Program-made: the position numbers and the translations under genes
From: Winogradskyella pelagia
GTDB taxonomy: Bacteria; Bacteroidota; Bacteroidia; Flavobacteriales; Flavobacteriaceae
NCBI RefSeq assembly: GCF_017581965.1
Contig: NZ_JAGEVF010000010.1
Coordinates: 62,001 to 126,000 of the forward strand
DNA length: 64,000 bases
Direction: 5' to 3'
The notes under the pieces: generated by a model
What the model was told of the DNA's origin: nothing
The model's input: only the letters and a program-made list of their open reading frames with translations
Database searches by the model: none
Part shown: positions 42,983 through 52,225 of the stretch, piece by piece
Numbering within the stretch: position 1 is the stretch's first letter
How the letters are laid out: each line of letters begins with the position of its first letter

Positions 42983-44872
42983 ATGAACACAATTGCAGAA
43001 CGCATTTATGATTTCCTAAAGCACTTCCCTCCTTTCAATGTGTTAACACGTGAGCAACTCTTTGAGGTAGCAAAAACTGTTGAAGTAATTTATTTAGAAA
43101 AAAACACGTCCATTTTTGATATTGGTAAGCCTATTGGTAATCACTTTTACGTAGTTAAGGATGGTGCTGTTGGCCTCTTTAGAGCTAATGAGGTCTTGGT
43201 AGATGAATGTGATGAAGGTGACATTTTTGGCTTAAGGGCCTTATTGCGAAAAGGTGACTATAAGCTGCACGCAAGAGCCATTGAAGAAAGCATTGTCTAT
43301 AGCATTTCTTCAGAAGTATTTGACAACTATATTACTAGCAATACAGAAGCCAGTCAGTTTTTAATGTCTAGTTTCATCTCCAATACCAGACCTTCACAAA
43401 TAAATGATAGGGAGTCTATTAGTACTATAGAATTAAGCAAAGACCTTTCAGAGCTTCAATCCGCAGACTACTCAAAAAATCCAGTAACCTGCAGCAAAAC
43501 TACTACTATACAAGACGCAGCCACGAAAATGACCGCCAAACATGTAGGCTCAATAGTTATTGTTGAAAATAAAAAGCCGATTGGTATTATTACGGATAAG
43601 GATTTAAGAACAAAAATAGCAACTGGTGAGCATGCAATTTCAGATAAGGTCACAAAAATAATGTCATCTCCTGTGATTACCTACCCAGAATCCTTAACCG
43701 TCGCAGAAGCACAAATTGCGATGCTTAAAAATAGGATAACCCACTTATGTATAACCAAGGATGGCACTTCTGAAACTGAATTAACAGGTTTATTATCAGA
43801 ACATGATATTATAGTTTTAAGGGAAAATAATGCCTCTAGCCTATTAAAAGAAATAAAACGCTCTAAGACTACTGAACAATTAATGTCTATACGTCAACGT
43901 GCCGAGAAATTAATTGAAGGCTATCTAGACCAGGATATACCAATAGATTTTACAGCTAGGATTATATCTGCAATAAATGATGCTATCACTCAAAAAATTA
44001 TTGTTAGCTCTATTGACGAGATGAATCATAAGCCACCTTGTAAATTCGCTTGGTTATCCATTGGTAGCCAAGGCAGACAGGAGCAGCTACTTCTTACTGA
44101 CCAAGACAATGCCTTAGTCTTTGAACCAGTTTCGGATACTCTTTATGAAGAAACTAAATCCTATTTTCTGCGTTTAGCGAATAAAATAAATCAGGGATTA
44201 GCGATTGTAGGCTTTGAACTTTGCCCTGCTGAAATGATGGGCAATAATCCAAAATGGTGCCTATCTATAAATCAATGGAAACAACAATTTCACAGATGGA
44301 TTGCTACTCCAGACCAAGACAATTTAATGCTCTGTACCATATTCTTTGATTACGAATATGTTTATGGACACAAGGCCTTGGTTGAAGAATTGTCCGATGG
44401 AATTTTTAAAAGCATAAATAAACATGATATTTTTCTCACCTACCTGGGCAGAAATGCACTACAAAATCCGCCACCCTTAAGCTTTTTTAGGCAATTTTTA
44501 GTCGAAGAAAGCGGAGAGCACAAAGACCATTTTGACATTAAGGCAAGAGCTATGATGCCACTAGTTGATGCCGCACGATTATTGATTTTGTCTCATAACA
44601 TTAAATCCATCAACAATACTATTGAACGTTTTGAAAAGCTCGTAGAGATTGAACCTCAAAATAAGGACACTTACCTTTTTTGTATTGAGTCTTATAAAGA
44701 CTTGCTACGTTTTAGAACCGAACAGGGCATTTCAAAAAATGACTCTGGTCGTTTTATAGACTTAAAGTCGCTTTCAAAAGGTGATCGCTTAAAATTAAAG
44801 CGCAGTTTTAAAGCTGTTAAATTAGTCCAAGAATTGCTTCAAACAAGATTCAAACTTACACAATTATTGTAA
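42983..44872 (+). CDS. cNMP-binding, CBS and DUF294 nucleotidyltransferase-like protein
   Basis: 629 residues in four parts: a cyclic-nucleotide-binding domain (about 15-125), a CBS pair (about 165-285), a nucleotidyltransferase-like domain (about 300-440) with GSQGR at 361-365 and Asp373/Asp375, and a DUF294 C-terminal helical domain (about 480-620). This resembles GlnD/GlnE-type adenylyl- or uridylyltransferases and is expected to modify or sense a partner. In other bacteria such genes sit next to a DnaQ-like exonuclease and acetate transporters, as here. Its stop overlaps the next start by one base (TAATG). Confidence 0.88.
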   Translation: MNTIAERIYDFLKHFPPFNVLTREQLFEVAKTVEVIYLEKNTSIFDIGKPIGNHFYVVKDGAVGLFRANEVLVDECDEGDIFGLRALLRKGDYKLHARAIEESIVYSISSEVFDNYITSNTEASQFLMSSFISNTRPSQINDRESISTIELSKDLSELQSADYSKNPVTCSKTTTIQDAATKMTAKHVGSIVIVENKKPIGIITDKDLRTKIATGEHAISDKVTKIMSSPVITYPESLTVAEAQIAMLKNRITHLCITKDGTSETELTGLLSEHDIIVLRENNASSLLKEIKRSKTTEQLMSIRQRAEKLIEGYLDQDIPIDFTARIISAINDAITQKIIVSSIDEMNHKPPCKFAWLSIGSQGRQEQLLLTDQDNALVFEPVSDTLYEETKSYFLRLANKINQGLAIVGFELCPAEMMGNNPKWCLSINQWKQQFHRWIATPDQDNLMLCTIFFDYEYVYGHKALVEELSDGIFKSINKHDIFLTYLGRNALQNPPPLSFFRQFLVEESGEHKDHFDIKARAMMPLVDAARLLILSHNIKSINNTIERFEKLVEIEPQNKDTYLFCIESYKDLLRFRTEQGISKNDSGRFIDLKSLSKGDRLKLKRSFKAVKLVQELLQTRFKLTQLL

Positions 44873-45534
44873 TGCAGTGGTTTAAGCGAAAAGTGTATTC
44901 AAAATTCTGGGAAGATTATATTGCCCATTTTAAATATTCCCAAGATCAAGATTTAAGGGCTATTCGTTTTGTAGTTTTTGATACGGAAACAACAGGTCTT
45001 AGTACTAAGAACGATAGAATCTTATCCATTGGTTGTGTTGGGATTCAGAACTTAAGAATTAAAATATCAGATCAACTTGAATCGTATGTAACCCAAGACC
45101 TATTCGATTCTAGCACCGTAAAAATTCATGGGCTTTTAAAGGAAGGGTCACTAAATAAAATTACAGAGGCAGAAGCCTTACAAAACTTCTTAGGTTACAT
45201 TGAAAATGCAGTTTTAGTAGCGCATCACGCTGCATTTGACGTAGGAATGATAAATGCAGGATTAAAAAGAATGGGACTTCCAAAACTCAAAAATAAAGTC
45301 TTAGACACAGGTGTTTTGTTTCAGAAAACCAAATTAGACCTATCAAAACCACATTTTAGTCTCGATGAATTGGCCAATCGCTTTAATATTCCTTTGCACG
45401 ATAGACATACAGCCTCAGGAGATGCCTTTATTACTAGTTTATTATTTCTTAAACTTGTATCTGAATTAAATAAAAACAACACCATTCAATTAAAGGATTT
45501 ATTAAGAAACATAAAACGTATAGGACTTCTCTAA
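44872..45534 (+). CDS. DnaQ-like 3'-5' exonuclease
   Basis: 220 residues. Exo I is FDTETTG with Asp37 and Glu39; Exo II is HHAAFDVGM; Exo III is HDRHTASGDAF, giving the DEDDh arrangement. It is too short to be a polymerase epsilon subunit with a polymerase contact and has no other domain. Start overlaps the DUF294 gene, so they are coupled; this pair is recurrent in many phyla, though the reason is unknown. Confidence 0.88.
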   Translation: MQWFKRKVYSKFWEDYIAHFKYSQDQDLRAIRFVVFDTETTGLSTKNDRILSIGCVGIQNLRIKISDQLESYVTQDLFDSSTVKIHGLLKEGSLNKITEAEALQNFLGYIENAVLVAHHAAFDVGMINAGLKRMGLPKLKNKVLDTGVLFQKTKLDLSKPHFSLDELANRFNIPLHDRHTASGDAFITSLLFLKLVSELNKNNTIQLKDLLRNIKRIGLL

Positions 45535-45545
45535 ACCAATTTATT

Positions 45546-46523
45546 TTGAAAATAAATCATCTTGTCTATTATACCATTCTTTTTTTATTCTGCCAATCAT
45601 ATGGGTTCGCACAGGAGGATAAAGATTTTAAATTCCAACTAGAAATATCTACCGATAATGATGCCTTTATAATCTGGGAAAATTTTGACCGCTATTACAC
45701 CTATGGAGCTGGGTTTAAACTCAATTTTAAGGCGAAAAGACTATTAGGATTAGAAAACCTATTTCAGGATAAGTCTGCTTATTTCTTCAGTGCAGGAATT
45801 AGAAGCGAAGGCTACACTCCCACGAAAGAAACCTTTACGGTTCAAGAATTCTCTGAAGAGGGTTTTAATTTTGAAAGACCCTTTGCAGGACTTTTGTTTG
45901 GGACTTTTAATGTCAATTATTTATTTAAAAACGCTTTTGCAAAAGCAGAATTATATCTCGGAATAATGGGGCCTTCGGCCTATAGTCGCGAGATACAAGA
46001 CTGGATCCATGAAAACATTACTGACGATGACCTAATTAATGGATGGGAGTTTCAAATCCCTGATCAAGCCATTATCAATTTCAACTTTTCAGCTGCTCAG
46101 GTTCTTTATTCAAATAACAAGTGGTTTGAACTATATGCAGACGGCCAGGCAAGATTTGGAAATTTATATATTGACGCTACACCAGGCATAGGCGTTAGGC
46201 TAGGTAAGTTTGCATCATTGGGCGAATCAAATGTATTCGGTAATGGACTTGTAGCACCGCGAAAAGTAAAGGAACTCTACTTAAGGAGCTCGTTTTCGGC
46301 AACTGCATCGTTATTTGATGGCACCGCACAGGGAAATATTTTTAGCACTGACTATGCCTATCGCATTGATGATTTAAGCCATTTTCATACATCAATGAGT
46401 CATGGTGTTTTTTATTCTGGCAATCGCTTTTCTGCCAGTTTTGACCATATTTTTACATTCGGTAAAGTCAATCAACGTGTAAGGCATATTTATGGTCGAT
46501 TTGTTTTTAACTATAGATTTTAA
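45546..46523 (+). CDS. LpxR-like lipid A 3'-O-deacylase family protein
   Basis: 325 residues starting at a TTG codon (45546), needed to keep the signal peptide (about 1-22, ending GFAQ); no ATG is available upstream of it. The mature N-terminus STDNDAFI and then DRYYTYG match the conserved blocks of LpxR-type outer-membrane barrels, whose Asn-Asp pair and His form the active site. These barrels remove acyl chains from lipid A in the outer leaflet. The call fits the family; activity is not shown. A terminator follows. Confidence 0.8.
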   Translation: MKINHLVYYTILFLFCQSYGFAQEDKDFKFQLEISTDNDAFIIWENFDRYYTYGAGFKLNFKAKRLLGLENLFQDKSAYFFSAGIRSEGYTPTKETFTVQEFSEEGFNFERPFAGLLFGTFNVNYLFKNAFAKAELYLGIMGPSAYSREIQDWIHENITDDDLINGWEFQIPDQAIINFNFSAAQVLYSNNKWFELYADGQARFGNLYIDATPGIGVRLGKFASLGESNVFGNGLVAPRKVKELYLRSSFSATASLFDGTAQGNIFSTDYAYRIDDLSHFHTSMSHGVFYSGNRFSASFDHIFTFGKVNQRVRHIYGRFVFNYRF

Positions 46524-46527
46524 AGTA

Positions 46528-46556
46528 AAACACACCCTTTTTGGGTGTGTTTTTAC
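46528..46556 (+). terminator. intrinsic terminator
   Basis: AAAACACACCC (46528-46538) pairs perfectly with GGGTGTGTTTT (46544-46554), loop TTTTT. Ends the DUF294-exonuclease-LpxR run. Confidence 0.9.
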
Positions 46557-46615
46557 TAACAAAACTAATAAACAATTATAACAGATTACGAATACTAAAT
46601 TCTTCTTTTTCTACT

Positions 46616-48244
46616 TTATGCTACTACAGCTAATTTCTGTTTTTTCTTAGGCCCTGACTTTAATTCAAACTGGTTTGAGGTATTTTTAGCACCGCCTGCT
46701 TTGAGCGCTTTTTCGCCTGCAAAGAAAGTTTTGTGGTCATCTCCTAAATCAGAACCGGCCATTCTCTGGTGCTTCACACAAGACACGCCTTTTCTTATTT
46801 CCTGACGTTGAACACCTCTTACATAAGCCAGCATTCCCTCTTCACCAAAATAGCCTTCAGATAAATCATTCATGTGCAAAGCAGTAGTATGATAAGTCGG
46901 TAAAGTAATAAGGTGGTGGAAGATACCAGCTTCTTTAGCACCATCTAATTGAAATGTTTTAATTTTCTCATCTGCACGCACACTTAAATCTGATGTATCA
47001 TATTTAACATCCATAAGATTATCCTTGTCATATGCCGATACATCTTCACCATTTAATACCATTTCTTCAAAAACCTGATTGCGGAAATTCAACGTCCAAT
47101 TAAATGAAGGCGAATTATTGTATACCAATTTAGCATTTGGCACGGCTTCTTTCACACGATTTACCATGTGTGCAATTTGCTTAACATTAGGTGTCGGTGT
47201 TTCTATCCAAAGTAAATCGGCACCATTCTGAAGACTTGTAATACAATCCAGCACTACCCTATCTATGTTGGAACCTTCCTTAAATTTGTAAAGTCCATTA
47301 GGTAATCGTTTTGGTCGCATTAATTTACCGTCACGCTTCAATAGCACATCATCTTCCTTGGCTTCTTTAATAGTTATTTCTTCAGCATCAACAAAGGCTA
47401 AATATTGAGAAGCTAAGTCTCCAGGCTCTTGGCTAACCGGTAATTTTTGTGTGAGCCCAGCGCCTTCAGAATCTGTTCTAGCGACTATAATTCCATCCTC
47501 AACACCTAATTCTAAAAAGGCATAACGCACCGCATTTAGCTTAGCAATAAAGTCTTCGTGCGGAACGGTTACTTTTCCATCCTGATGTCCGCATTGCTTG
47601 GCATCTGATACTTGGTTCTCAATTTGAATAGCACATGCTCCAGCTTGTATCATCTTTTTAGCTAATAGATACGTGGCCTCTTCATTACCAAATCCTGCAT
47701 CGATATCAGCTATAATGGGAACAATATGAGTTTCAAAATTATCTATTTGAAATTGAACATTTTCGCCTTCAGCACGTCTTCTAAACAAGTCGTTTAATTC
47801 AATAGCATCTGCTTGACGCAAGAAATCATAAATCTCCTCTATCAAAGCCGGAACAGCTGTTTTTTCGTGCATTGATTGGTCTGGCAATGGTCCAAATTCC
47901 GAGCGTAATGCTGCTACCATCCAGCCAGAAAGGTAGAGATACCGCTTATTCGTGGTTTTGTGATGCTTTTTAACAGCAATCATCTTTTGCTGGGCTACAA
48001 ATCCATGCCAGCACCCTAATGATTGTGTGTAATTTTCGGGATTTGAATCGTACTCTGCCATATCCTTACGCATAATGGCAGCAGTGTATTTAGCGATATC
48101 TAATCCTGTTCTAAATTTGTTTTGAAATGCCATTCTTGCAGCATTTTCTGGTTGTATGGCATTCCAAGTATTGCCATATTTTTTCTTGAGATTTTTTACA
48201 GTTTCTAAAGCCGAGCTGTAATTGTTTAGTTGTAAATTTTTCAT
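46616..48244 (-). CDS. aceA: isocitrate lyase
   Basis: 542 residues, about 100 longer than the E. coli enzyme and closer to the long form. The catalytic loop is KQCGHQDGK with the essential Cys; DADAGFGNEE-type residues (DIDAGFG) upstream bind Mg2+. It splits isocitrate into succinate and glyoxylate, the first step of the glyoxylate bypass needed to grow on acetate. It lies downstream of aceB on the same strand, separated by 69 bases that contain a hairpin. Confidence 0.94.
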   Translation of the reverse strand: MKNLQLNNYSSALETVKNLKKKYGNTWNAIQPENAARMAFQNKFRTGLDIAKYTAAIMRKDMAEYDSNPENYTQSLGCWHGFVAQQKMIAVKKHHKTTNKRYLYLSGWMVAALRSEFGPLPDQSMHEKTAVPALIEEIYDFLRQADAIELNDLFRRRAEGENVQFQIDNFETHIVPIIADIDAGFGNEEATYLLAKKMIQAGACAIQIENQVSDAKQCGHQDGKVTVPHEDFIAKLNAVRYAFLELGVEDGIIVARTDSEGAGLTQKLPVSQEPGDLASQYLAFVDAEEITIKEAKEDDVLLKRDGKLMRPKRLPNGLYKFKEGSNIDRVVLDCITSLQNGADLLWIETPTPNVKQIAHMVNRVKEAVPNAKLVYNNSPSFNWTLNFRNQVFEEMVLNGEDVSAYDKDNLMDVKYDTSDLSVRADEKIKTFQLDGAKEAGIFHHLITLPTYHTTALHMNDLSEGYFGEEGMLAYVRGVQRQEIRKGVSCVKHQRMAGSDLGDDHKTFFAGEKALKAGGAKNTSNQFELKSGPKKKQKLAVVA

Positions 48245-48257
48245 AATTTTGAAATGT

Positions 48258-48306
48258 TATATTGATTAAATATTAGTCCCGTATTATGTTGCCGCATAAG
48301 CGGGAT
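48258..48306 (-). other. hairpin in the aceB-aceA spacer
   Basis: Between the two genes TAGTCCCG (about 48273-48280) faces CGGGATTA (about 48300-48307) with an inner TATG/CATA pair. No T-tract follows on the minus strand, so it probably sets relative mRNA levels rather than ending transcription. Positions are approximate by a base or two. Confidence 0.4.
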
Positions 48307-48313
48307 TAGTTTT

Positions 48314-49912
48314 TTATAATTGTCTGTAAGCTGAGATGGTTAAAAACTCCTCAAACTCATCCTGTGTTACCAAACGCTTAAATAAATCAATAGCCTGAGG
48401 GAATTTTGTAGATTCAATTTTATCTTCACCTACTTCAGTAATAAGTTTTTCAACCTCATCTGAAAATAAGTTTTCAAAGAGTGCCTGGTCAAATTGACGA
48501 CCATCCTCTAAAAAAGCCTCATTCTTAAGCCATTGCCAAACTTGAGTTCTTGAAATTTCTGCAGTAGCAGCATCTTCCATAAGGTGGTATAAAGCCACTG
48601 CACCGTATCCTCTGAGCCAAGCTTCCATATACAATATACCTACATTGATGTTCTTTCTAATTCCAGCTTCGGTAATTGTACCCATAGGTAACTCAACCAA
48701 ATCTGCTTCAGTTACTTCAATATCGTCTCGTTTTTTAAATATTTGATTTGGTGTAGGCATGTACTTATCAAATTCTTTCATAGCCACCTCAACCAGTGCG
48801 GGATGTGCTACCCAAGTACCATCGTGTCCATTTTTAGCTTCACGTTCTTTATCAATTCTCACTTTCTCTAAGGCTTCAGCATTTGCCTTTGGGTTATTCT
48901 TTATTGGAATTTGTGCCGCCATTCCTCCCATGGCGTGTATTCCCCTTTTATGGCACACTTTTATTACCAAATTGGAATATGCCGCCATAAAAGGTGTTGT
49001 CATGGTTACTTGATCTCTATTAGGAACAACAAAGCCCTTATGATTTCTAAACTTCTTAATATAGGAGAAAATATAATCCCATCGTCCACAGTTGAGCCCA
49101 ACTATATGGTCCTTTAGCTCGTAAATAAATTCATTCAATTGAAAACTTGCTGTAATGGTCTCAATGAGCAGAGTCGCCTTAAATGTCCCGTTAGGTACAC
49201 CTAAGTATGCTTGTGCATATTCAAAAACTGCATTCCACCATCTCGCCTCGAGGTAATGTTCTAATTTAGGCAGGTAGAAATATGGTGCAGAACCCTTATC
49301 CATAAGTGTTTTGGTGTTGTGAAACACATATAGCCCAAAGTCAAACAAACTACCAGACACTTCTTCTCCATTCACTAATACGTGTCTTTCGTTGAGATGT
49401 AACCCTCTTGGTCGTATAAGAAGAACCGCTGTTCTATCATTTAATTTATAGTGTTTGCCCCTTGCTTCATCAATGAGTTCAATTGTTCTTTTATTAGCAT
49501 CCAATACATTTTGTTGTCCTTCCAAAGTATTTGTCCAACTTGGTGCATTGCTATCCTCAAAATCTGCCATAAATGTCTTTGCCCCAGAATTGAGAGCATT
49601 GATTACCATTTTTCGGTCCACAGGCCCAGTAATTTCAACCCGTCTATCTAACAAATCATCTGGAATTGATTCCACTTTCCAATCTCCTTCCCTTATAGCC
49701 GTTGTTTCCTCTGGAAAAGAAGGATAATTACCTGCGTCAAAGAAAGTTTGTTGTTGATTGCGCTTTTCTAATAATTCTAAGCGTTGTTTATCAAACCTCT
49801 TATGAAGCTGTTTTATAAACTCTAATGCTTCCTCGGTTAATATGTTTGGGTAGTAACTGGTAACATCTTCGGAAAAGGTCATTTTGTTTGGTGTGGCAAC
49901 AGTGTATTCCAT
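48314..49912 (-). CDS. aceB: malate synthase A
   Basis: 532 residues from the ATG at 49912 (MEYTVATPNK); a TTG 17 codons upstream falls in the promoter region and is rejected. The core shows FMADFEDSNAPSW (Mg2+ and substrate region), RPRGLHLNERH and the GRWDYIFS block of the A isoform. It condenses glyoxylate with acetyl-CoA to malate, completing the glyoxylate bypass with aceA. The divergent regulator at 50032 probably controls it. Confidence 0.94.
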   Translation of the reverse strand: MEYTVATPNKMTFSEDVTSYYPNILTEEALEFIKQLHKRFDKQRLELLEKRNQQQTFFDAGNYPSFPEETTAIREGDWKVESIPDDLLDRRVEITGPVDRKMVINALNSGAKTFMADFEDSNAPSWTNTLEGQQNVLDANKRTIELIDEARGKHYKLNDRTAVLLIRPRGLHLNERHVLVNGEEVSGSLFDFGLYVFHNTKTLMDKGSAPYFYLPKLEHYLEARWWNAVFEYAQAYLGVPNGTFKATLLIETITASFQLNEFIYELKDHIVGLNCGRWDYIFSYIKKFRNHKGFVVPNRDQVTMTTPFMAAYSNLVIKVCHKRGIHAMGGMAAQIPIKNNPKANAEALEKVRIDKEREAKNGHDGTWVAHPALVEVAMKEFDKYMPTPNQIFKKRDDIEVTEADLVELPMGTITEAGIRKNINVGILYMEAWLRGYGAVALYHLMEDAATAEISRTQVWQWLKNEAFLEDGRQFDQALFENLFSDEVEKLITEVGEDKIESTKFPQAIDLFKRLVTQDEFEEFLTISAYRQL

Positions 49913-49932
49913 AATTATCTGATTTAGTGATA

Positions 49933-49963
49933 CAATGTTACAATCTATTTTTGAAAAAAACAA
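49933..49963 (-). promoter_or_regulatory. probable aceB promoter
   Basis: On the minus strand TTG (49961-49963), 20 bases, then TAACATTG (49933-49940), a 7-of-8 match to TAnnTTTG. The palindrome at 49963-49976 touches the -33 element, a position suited to repression. Confidence 0.5.
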
Positions 49964-50009
49964 GCGAACGTTCGCTATTTTTTATTTTTCGCTATTTATG
50001 ATAGTTCGC
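49963..50009. promoter_or_regulatory. operator: palindrome plus three TTCGC elements at 17-bp spacing
   Basis: AGCGAACGTTCGCT (49963-49976) is a perfect 14-bp palindrome. TTCGC recurs at 49971, 49988 and 50005, each exactly 17 bases apart; the first two extend to TTCGCTATTT. The group overlaps both the aceB -33 region and the region upstream of the regulator gene, so the regulator encoded at 50032 is the natural candidate to bind it. Confidence 0.7.
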
Positions 50010-50018
50010 AAATAGTGT

Positions 50019-50026
50019 TATATTTG
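50019..50026 (+). promoter_or_regulatory. -7 promoter element of the RamB/ScfR-like gene, leaderless
   Basis: TATATTTG matches TAnnTTTG and ends only 5 bases before the ATG at 50032. With the usual distance to the transcription start the mRNA would begin at or next to the start codon. Confidence 0.6.
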
Positions 50027-50031
50027 TTTTT

Positions 50032-51510
50032 ATGGAACAGGACTATATTAAGTTGATTTTTGGCTTAAAACTTAAGCAAATACGCACAGAACGCGGCCTC
50101 TCGCTGTTTGGACTGTCAAAATTATCTGGCCTCTCAAAGTCTTACTTAAATGAGATTGAAAAAGGAAAAAAATATCCTAAGCCCGATAAAATCGCCGCAC
50201 TATCAGAACATTTAGACGTACCATACGATGATTTGGTATCCCTAAAACTAGATAAAAACCTTGCGCCTATTGGTGAAATTTTGCAATCTAAATTATTAAA
50301 AGAGATCCCTTTAGAGCTGCTGGGAATTCAAGAAAGCACTTTAATCGACATAGTCGCAAATGCTCCACAAAAAATCACAGCATTTATAAGTACTATTATT
50401 GAAATTGCGAAAAATTACAGTTTCAGTAAAGAGAACTTCTACCTCGCTTCTGTGCGCTCCTTTCAAGAAGCTAACAATAATTACATTGATGAATTAGAGG
50501 AAGCGGTAGTAAAGTTTGCAAAAACCTACCAAATAGACTTAACTCAACAAATCAGAGCTCAAGAATTGGAAGAAGTACTTGTAGAGGAGTTTGGCTATAC
50601 CATAAATTATGATGAACTAGAAACCCACAGTGAGCTCGATAAGCTCCGGTCGATTTTCATCCCGAAATCTAAAACATTGCTAATAACCAAAAACATGGAC
50701 GACGCCCAACGCGCATTTATCTATGGTAAGGAGCTAGCATACAACTACCTTAAAATAAAAGATCGCCTGTACACCTTTTCTTGGATCGCATTCGATAACT
50801 TTGATGAAGTCCTCAACAATTTTTATGCCTCTTATTTCTCAGGTGCTCTGATTATTCCAAGACAAAGTTTAGTCGAGCAGCTTAAGAAACTTTTCGCCAA
50901 AAAACGGTTTAACGAGAAAGAATTTCAGTCCCTGCTCAATCATTACAATGCATCTCCAGAATCAGTTTACCAGCGACTCACTAATATTCTCCCCAAAGAT
51001 TTTAGCTTAAAGAATCTTTTCTTTCTAAGGTTTTCACACAAGAAAGACTCCAGTAAATTTGTGTTAAATAAAGAGTTACATTTAGCAAAACAACAATCGC
51101 CACGAGCTAGGGAAACGAATGAACACTATTGCCAACGATGGGTGTCATTAAAAACTTTAAACGCAATTAGTAAATCTGGCTCAGACCATGAATTTGATAT
51201 TCAGATTTCTAATTATCCTGTAGAAGAACGACAATATTTAGTATTAGCTTCGGCAACCCCAGACCCTTTCAAAGCCAATCAATATCGTAGCATATCAATT
51301 GGTATTGAATTGAATACGCAACTGAAACGCAAAACCAATTTTTTGGATCATAGAAGTTTAAAAACTGTAGATGTTGGTGTTACTTGTGAACGCTGCTCTA
51401 TAATTAATTGTAGTGAAAGACAGGCTGACCCAATTATCTTAGAAAAACGGAAAAAAGAAATGGATACAGCAAAGGTCGTTGAAGACATCCAAAAAAAATA
51501 CAGTAAGTAA
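50032..51510 (+). CDS. XRE-type regulator with IrrE-like and ScfR domains (RamB-like)
   Basis: 492 residues. An XRE helix-turn-helix occupies about 8-65 (LSKLSGLSKSYLNEIEKG is the recognition part). The middle (about 190-300) resembles the ImmA/IrrE fold but lacks HExxH (the position reads AFIYGKELAYN). The C-terminal domain ends with a Cys cluster CERCSIINC, as in short-chain fatty acyl regulators. RamB of Corynebacterium, with the same build, represses aceA and aceB. Divergence from aceB and the operator between them support the same job here. Confidence 0.85.
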   Translation: MEQDYIKLIFGLKLKQIRTERGLSLFGLSKLSGLSKSYLNEIEKGKKYPKPDKIAALSEHLDVPYDDLVSLKLDKNLAPIGEILQSKLLKEIPLELLGIQESTLIDIVANAPQKITAFISTIIEIAKNYSFSKENFYLASVRSFQEANNNYIDELEEAVVKFAKTYQIDLTQQIRAQELEEVLVEEFGYTINYDELETHSELDKLRSIFIPKSKTLLITKNMDDAQRAFIYGKELAYNYLKIKDRLYTFSWIAFDNFDEVLNNFYASYFSGALIIPRQSLVEQLKKLFAKKRFNEKEFQSLLNHYNASPESVYQRLTNILPKDFSLKNLFFLRFSHKKDSSKFVLNKELHLAKQQSPRARETNEHYCQRWVSLKTLNAISKSGSDHEFDIQISNYPVEERQYLVLASATPDPFKANQYRSISIGIELNTQLKRKTNFLDHRSLKTVDVGVTCERCSIINCSERQADPIILEKRKKEMDTAKVVEDIQKKYSK

Positions 51511-52167
51511 TTACAGCAGTAATTTTGCCTTATCGTAATGAAGCTCTTTAAAATCCGAGATAACTAAATCTGCTTTTGAGTAATCTTGGCCGTGAGAATG
51601 GAGACTCCTATAACCAACACAAAATATTTCTGCTGATTTGGCAGCGATTATACCATTAGTGGAGTCTTCTATCACCATACAATTAGTCTTGTGATAGCCT
51701 GTATGTGCTGCAGCCTTTACAAAAATCTCTGGATGCGGCTTAGATTGCTTTAAATCGGCTCCGCTGAATTTACCATTAAAATATTGATTTAAGTCAAACC
51801 TATCGAAGATTCGGTTTATATTAGGCATGGATGCTGAAGAGGCCACCACCAAGGTCACATTGTTGGCATGGAAATCTTTTATTAAATCCAACACTCCAGG
51901 TATTAATGTCAACGCCTCGTCATTATCAAACAAATACTTAAAGTGCTGTCGTTTTAGCGCGACAAGCTCCTCTGCTCGATTGCGTAATTGAAAATGATTA
52001 ACTAACCGACGACAAATATTTATAGTGGATTGCCCAGTGAAAGAATCATACAAAGCTTCACCGACATTAATACCCACATCTTTGAACATAAGATGGTAAG
52101 CCTTGTGATGTAATGGTTCAGTATCAACAATCACACCGTCCATATCGAACAAAACAGCTTTGAGCAT
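51511..52167 (-). CDS. HAD-superfamily phosphatase/phosphomutase-like
   Basis: 218 residues. Motif I is FDMDGVIVD (nucleophile Asp8, acid Asp10), motif II is VVASSAS, motif III includes KPHPEIF and motif IV VIEDSTNG, with the helical cap of the beta-phosphoglucomutase/phosphoglycolate phosphatase type. A phosphoglycolate or sugar phosphate could be the substrate. Its stop codon directly abuts the stop of the convergent regulator gene, with no terminator visible between. Confidence 0.85.
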   Translation of the reverse strand: MLKAVLFDMDGVIVDTEPLHHKAYHLMFKDVGINVGEALYDSFTGQSTINICRRLVNHFQLRNRAEELVALKRQHFKYLFDNDEALTLIPGVLDLIKDFHANNVTLVVASSASMPNINRIFDRFDLNQYFNGKFSGADLKQSKPHPEIFVKAAAHTGYHKTNCMVIEDSTNGIIAAKSAEIFCVGYRSLHSHGQDYSKADLVISDFKELHYDKAKLLL

Positions 52168-52225
52168 AGCCTTAATTTTAGGACGAAGATAAATTTAATT
52201 CAACAATGCTATAAGTTTTAAAATT

